This document shows, piece by piece, positions 59,501-64,000 of a stretch of 64,000 bases of DNA. The notes beneath the pieces were generated by a model, which saw only the letters and a program-made list of their open reading frames with translations, was not told the origin of the DNA and ran no database searches. The first letter of the stretch is position 1, and each line of letters starts with the position of its first letter. The translations under genes and the position numbers were made by a program. The DNA lies in NCBI GenBank assembly GCA_028554755.1, contig JAPTOF010000016.1, forward strand, positions 11,568,001 through 11,632,000. Direction: 5' to 3'. This DNA comes from Cordia subcordata (lineage: Eukaryota; Streptophyta; Magnoliopsida; Boraginales; Cordiaceae).

Positions 59501-62258
59501 GGTGAATTGGCTATGTTGAGCCAATGACATTAAAACAAAGGCCTTGGTGGGAGGCAACCCATATAGTTAGAAATTTCAATTTTGAGTTTTCTAGTGTTTT
59601 TCTAGTTAGTTTTACAAACTTTTTCCAATTTTTTAGGATTTTTTCTATTATTTTTGGTCATCTTCTTCCTTGGAAATCCTAACTTTGGTTTGAATGTGTT
59701 TTATAGAGGTTTTAACGTTTGTAAGAAAGAGTTCTTTGGGATTCTGGTGAGTTTTTGAGCTTGATTTTTGGAAAAATGGCATATTGAGGGCTTACGCTTG
59801 GGCACAGAGGAGCCTCAGGTTTGTTTTAAAATATAACTTTTGTAATATAAACCCTAACATCCCATTTATTCAAAACATGCCCCAGCTTCTCTTCTTCTCT
59901 ATACCCATTGCCAACACCCTCTGTACACCCATAATCCCCCATCTCTACCACCCCAAATGCAAAACTCCTCACAAAACTTCTACCGCTATCACACAACTCA
60001 CTATAGCAAAGAAGAAAAAGCTCTATATAGCCATCCTATAGTGCGAAGAACATGGCCTACCATCCCTACCATCACCGCTAGCGATGGCATCACCCAAGAA
60101 AACTGCCCAAGCATCTTTAGAGGTCAAAACCTCTCCCTACCACCTTAAAACACCCCTCTCATACCAAACATAGCCATATCCAACCCCCTACCCCAAACCT
60201 CATCCCACTTGTGACCTCCCATGGTGAAACAGTGGCCACTGGCAGCTAACCAGAGATGGTGATATACGGCCCAGACCCTCCATAGTCTCCCTAATTCACT
60301 CCTTCACATGGTAAGTCCGAAGTCAAGGTACCTAATCTCGCATGCTCCACGTTCTGGTTTTTGCAAATATTCTACTTTGTTTTTTCAGATTTGGTGGTAC
60401 AAAAGAGGTATTTAAGGACCTTTAAATTCGTGAAAAAATTTACATGCTGCAATTTTGGAAATTTTGTATTTCAAGACTGTGGTTGCTGGAGCTTGTGACA
60501 ATTTTGGTTGGATTTCTTACTTGGGCATTGTATATTATGACTCTGAATTTTGTTGAAAGTTTAATGCAAGAATTCAGCATGTTTATCATGAAAAATACAT
60601 TTTTAACACTACGGACAGATTAGTTTTAAAAAATTTGGGTATTACTTTATCCTATAAATCATTAGGGTTAGATGAAAAGAAGTCGTTGATGAATACTTGC
60701 ATAGCTTTAGGATAATTTTGAGATCAGAATTGGCTTGATTGCATGATTGGATTTAACTCAAAAGGGGAAGAAGGTGTGTCTCTTTGTTTATACAGATCAA
60801 AGCTTAAAAAAATTAATGAATCTCGTTGAGTACTATGGCCCTACTTCGGATGAATGATAACAAGTTTCACCACCTCCCGCACCTCTCTTAAGGGAAGTTC
60901 TCTTGCTTTTCCTTTTTTCTTAATTCTATTTTGTCTTTCTTTTATTTTATTGCTTTCTCTTCTTTATACACTGAGTACAATGGTCGTGATAAGTGCGAGA
61001 AAGGAATGCTTCATTTTAGTACTTTATTTAGAGTCTTTTCTTTATGTGTTTTATCTAGCATTTCTTGAGTCTTTGTGAGTCTTCATGAATGAAAATAAAA
61101 AAGAAAAAAAGAGAAAAACCAAAAAATTGATAAAAAAAATTTGGTTAAGTGTTTGTAACAATGTTTCTTTTAAAGTCCTTTAATGTCTTTATTTTCATGT
61201 TTCTTTAAGTTTCTAAGAGTCAAACTAGTAAGTTTTAAAAGCTCTTTTGTCAAATCATTTTCCTTTTACTCAACTTCTTCCTTTGTGAACTTGGCATCTC
61301 TTTTGGAAAAATTCTAATCCCCATGCTTGCAAAACCTATTTTGGTTGCAATGGTAAGTCAGTACATGTGGTAAATCCATCCTTATTGTATCTAGTTCCTT
61401 GATACTTACTTTGAACACGCTATGCTTGAACCTTACTTAATCGTAAACTTAGGCTTGAAAATACGCAGTGCTTAAATTGAAAACCAATGCTTGGTTTGAG
61501 TTTGATGGGTACTTGCCTTGATTTATTTTTGTGGTAAAATTGTGAAAACGTGCGTGCCTAAGAAAGTTATGTCAGGGTTGAGGTCATTCCTACAAAAGTA
61601 CTGAAAGTTCAATTGTGAAAAAAGCCACATGAATAAAATTAAATTAAATAAGTGCCTTTTTACTCCGGTGGTCTTCTTAAAAAAGAAGGGAAGGGGACCA
61701 TGAGTAAAGCTAGTACGCACCTAGAACTCTGGTCAACTAAGTAACCGAGGGCCATTCATCACAAATGTTTGTCATAATGTAAAAAGATTGAGTGACATTT
61801 TAGGCAAGCCATGAAAGTTATGTGTGAAAAGTGATTGGAAGTAGTTAAAGTGATTTGACCTTCCGGTAGCTGAGCCTAGGCACAAACAAATTTTCGAATA
61901 GACTTATTCTTGTGTTGAATGATGAAAAGAATTGAAGTTAGGTGGATTGTTGAAATCTCAAGTTTGTTGAAGTTGAATTGTGAAGTTAAGTCTTGATGCT
62001 GCATGTCTTAAATATGTTAGGCAATGTGTGTTTTCTCGAAATAAGTTACTAGAAATTTGGTTTGAAAAGAGAATAATAGTTATATTGGTTTTGTGCTTGA
62101 AAGTGTTGCATTGCTTCTTGAAATGGTTTATTCCTTGGTTTTGAAAAACTAGTCTCTGACTTGGTAAACAACACTTTTTGTCAATCCTGCATGTGTACTC
62201 TATGTTCTTAACTATTTTCATCCTTGAGGGCAAGCATGGTTCAAGTATGGGGGAATTA
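59501..62258 (+). other. 3' non-coding region of element C with purine tract
   Basis: No gene is recognised in these 2.7 kb; the frame at 59,784-60,041 looks like a decayed leader-type sequence seen in Athila relatives and has no domain. The region ends in CAAGCATGGTTCAAGTATGG followed by GGGAATT, the usual purine tract before an Athila 3' LTR. Confidence 0.6.
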
Positions 62259-63138
62259 AACAAGTCCAAAATAATCATTGAATTCATAGTTATTTACGCT
62301 TAATTCTAGAATTAGATGCTTCTTAATGGGTGTTTTTTTATGTGTTTTTGCATATTTATGCTAGGAAAAATGAGCTGAAAGCATTATATATGGATTCAAA
62401 GGACTTGTGGAGATGTTTGTAACTGATAAGATTGATTTTGCCACCTTGAAAAATATCATGCAATGCTTATGCGAGATTGATCGAGCTTTGACCGGAGCTT
62501 CAAGATATTTTTGCAACACTTTTGGAAAGGATTTGCATTGAAGACTTGCCATATTTTGGAAAGGAAAGAGATTAATTCTAGAAGACTTTTATTTCATTAA
62601 AAATTGTAATTAAGGATTTTTACCTTTACATTTTCCTTAGCTTTTAAAGAGTTTCCTTATTCGATAAGGCCTATAGTTAGGAATTTCTTCTATAAAACCA
62701 TAACTGATTTATCAAAAGAGGTGGAAGTAATCTTTACATCTAGCATCGAATTTGTTAACCGAAACTAAGATTAAACCTGAGGCTAGGCTTAATACTAATT
62801 GATTTCTCGTTTAATACTGATTTTTCAGTATTTATTTAGGTCAAGATCGTATCCATAGGTTTGATTTATTGTTATTTACTTTTTTTTTTAATTTACTGCA
62901 TAGTTGGTGCCCATAGTTAAGGGTCTAATGCCCGAACAGTTTTGTGTTAAATTAATTTTTTGCCTTAAAAACCCTCTTTTGATTGCATATTATTTGATTA
63001 ATCTACTTGGCATAATTAGCATATTCTAAATCGCCCCAAATCCATATAGACTCCACCATTTCTTACCATGTACTTAAATTAAATTTGCGAGGCAAGAAAT
63101 TTGAACTTTTTTTTTTTTAATGGTTTTGATGCCTATCA
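62259..63138 (+). repeat. 3' LTR of element C (internally deleted)
   Basis: About 880 bases, matching the 5' LTR in its first 420 and last 440 bases but lacking the central part of about 540 bases (5' LTR 42,490-43,030). It ends GATGCCTATCA, the counterpart of GACACCCATTA in the 5' LTR. Confidence 0.8.
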
Positions 63139-63813
63139 CTCTTTTATATTTTTTCCTTCTTATATTGTCTCTATATCTCTTTTATTTTTTGGTTTTGTTG
63201 TGGCAAAAAATCTTGGACCTAAAGAGCCTATTTCGCTGTCGAATTTATGCACTAGTCTACTAGGTCGCTTACTCAAAGGCCTAAAGTCAAATCCCGTGAT
63301 GAGTTCAATTCTCGTTTGGATTACTACGTAATTGGTTTGATTTCAACCAAGGATCAACTTGATCGCCCTCATGCATATATGCAAAGAAGGATAAGTCTAG
63401 ATACAGTCAAAGAAAGATGAGCTCATAGACGATAAAGCTTAGCGTGATAGTATATGGATATTCATTCCAAATGGAGTTCAACTAGGAGACAAGTTCTTTA
63501 ATGCATTAAGGACTCGTCCATCCAAAAAGCTATAAATAGAAGACTCACTCGAAGAAAAAAAGGACATGTCCATCACACTTAACCTATAAAGCTAACCTTC
63601 TAAACCAATCAGAATTACGGTTTGCTCAATAACATAAACTGTAATTTCTCTTGCTTATTCAGATCACCACGACATTGACTTGAGCGTCAAAATGTCTTTA
63701 GCTGGTACTATACCAGTGTGAAGGACTCATGTCGCCCTTTCTCGCTTTCTGGTTTTGCAAGTTATCGATGCCCCATTCTCCAAAAATCATGATTGTAGAA
63801 ATTGCCTCTATAA
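63139..63813 (+). repeat. 5' LTR or leader end of gypsy element D
   Basis: A TATAAATA box lies at 63,532-63,539 and an LTR-end-like stretch with GACATTGACTTGAGCGTC lies at about 63,672. Such a TGACTTGAGCGTC block is common near the ends of plant Ty3/gypsy LTRs. The left limit is set at the end of element C and is not proven. Confidence 0.45.
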
Positions 63814-63815
63814 TT

Positions 63816-63835
63816 TGGCACCCACCATAGGGTCC
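63816..63835 (+). other. Primer-binding site of element D
   Basis: TGGCACCCACCATAGGGTCC closely resembles TGGCGCCCACCGTGGGGCC, a primer-binding site common in plant Ty3/gypsy elements, with transitions at CpG-like positions. Confidence 0.55.
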
Positions 63836-63890
63836 CGGTAACTGTTATTCTACTAGAAAGCTGTATATATGCATCCAACGAACAACATAA

Positions 63891-64000
63891 ATGGCATCCG
63901 ACCCAAGTTCTAGTGAAGGCGTTAACACCAAGATAGAAGAGATAGTAGCTTACGAGGACAAACTCTTCTTATATAAGAATAGGTTCAAAGATTTTGAGGC
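63891..64000 (+). CDS. gag start of element D (partial, runs off the window)
   Basis: ATG at 63,891, 56 bases after the primer site, opens a frame that stays open to the window end (36 codons): MASDPSSSEGVNTKIEEIV, then a Lys/Phe-rich stretch. The acidic, coiled-coil-like start fits a gypsy gag, but the piece is too short to prove the family. Confidence 0.45.
   Translation, partial: MASDPSSSEGVNTKIEEIVAYEDKLFLYKNRFKDFE

Larger units (their letters stand above)
42058..63138 (+). mobile_element. Element C: Athila-like Ty3/gypsy retrotransposon, split by nested insertions
   Basis: Element C has a 5' LTR (42,058-43,475), a good tRNA-Asp-type primer site, gag (43,560-44,876), a 13.2-kb nested block (44,877-58,076), aspartic protease (58,077-59,185), an integrase C-terminal remnant (about 59,280-59,500), a 2.7-kb non-coding 3' region, a purine tract GTATGGGGGAATT (62,246-62,258) and a 3' LTR (62,259-63,138). 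Reverse transcriptase, RNase H and most of integrase are missing, so a large internal deletion happened besides the insertion. CTCTT on both sides (42,053-42,057 and 63,139-63,143) may be the target duplication, though the 5' LTR then lacks the expected TG. Confidence 0.85.

Noticed and set aside
59784..60041. An envelope-like gene in the 3' region of element C
   Set aside because: The frame has no signal peptide, transmembrane anchor or family similarity that I can support, and the region is full of stops.
1..64000. tRNA, rRNA, snoRNA, miRNA hairpin or CRISPR features
   Set aside because: No cloverleaf, conserved rRNA block or regularly spaced repeat array was seen by eye; a tRNAscan-SE and Infernal run would settle it.

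Overview
This is a plant nuclear chromosome window, most likely from a eudicot. It has two ordinary intron-rich housekeeping-type genes embedded in AT-rich DNA that is dominated by transposable elements of nearly every plant class. Nothing bacterial, organellar or viral was seen, and no tRNA, rRNA or CRISPR array was recognised.

Layout. 1-16,000: a dense graveyard of mobile DNA. It holds a MITE end, a CACTA-like repeat patch, a LINE endonuclease fragment on the minus strand, a 3'-truncated Athila-like Ty3/gypsy element (element B: 5' LTR plus gag), a decayed Ulp1/C48-peptidase gene on the minus strand, and a stretch that ends in a Helitron-type 3' terminus at 15,978. 16,322-30,802 (+): a complete CCT7 gene (chaperonin TCP-1/CCT subunit eta), 14 exons encoding 563 residues. 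Five of its introns hold a different transposon each. 30,803-34,035: intergenic, with a LINE reverse-transcriptase tail and a Tourist-like MITE. 34,036-40,690 (-): a complete four-exon PP2C phosphatase gene of 392 residues, convergent with CCT7. 42,058-63,138: one Athila-like retrotransposon (element C) that was hit by a second element now reduced to a solo LTR (minus strand), which was in turn hit by a third, 11.2-kb Athila-like element (element A). 63,139-64,000: the LTR end, primer-binding site and first gag codons of a fourth gypsy element (D) that runs off the window.

The order of events in the right-hand nest can be read from target-site duplications: GAATG around the solo LTR, GCATA around element A, and probably CTCTT around element C. 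The coding frame of C resumes on the far side of the nested block. All retroelement genes seen carry stops, frameshifts, deletions or a lost catalytic residue, so none looks autonomous.

The two cellular genes are not obviously functionally coupled: one folds actin, tubulin and other substrates in the cytosol, the other is a Mn/Mg-dependent Ser/Thr phosphatase. The most unusual host-gene feature is a second, diverged copy of the tiny CCT7 first exon about 290 bp downstream of the first, with an ATG and a GT donor, which could act as an alternative first exon. I found no convincing previously undescribed biological system. Exon models and element boundaries were read by eye and need transcript and repeat-library confirmation.
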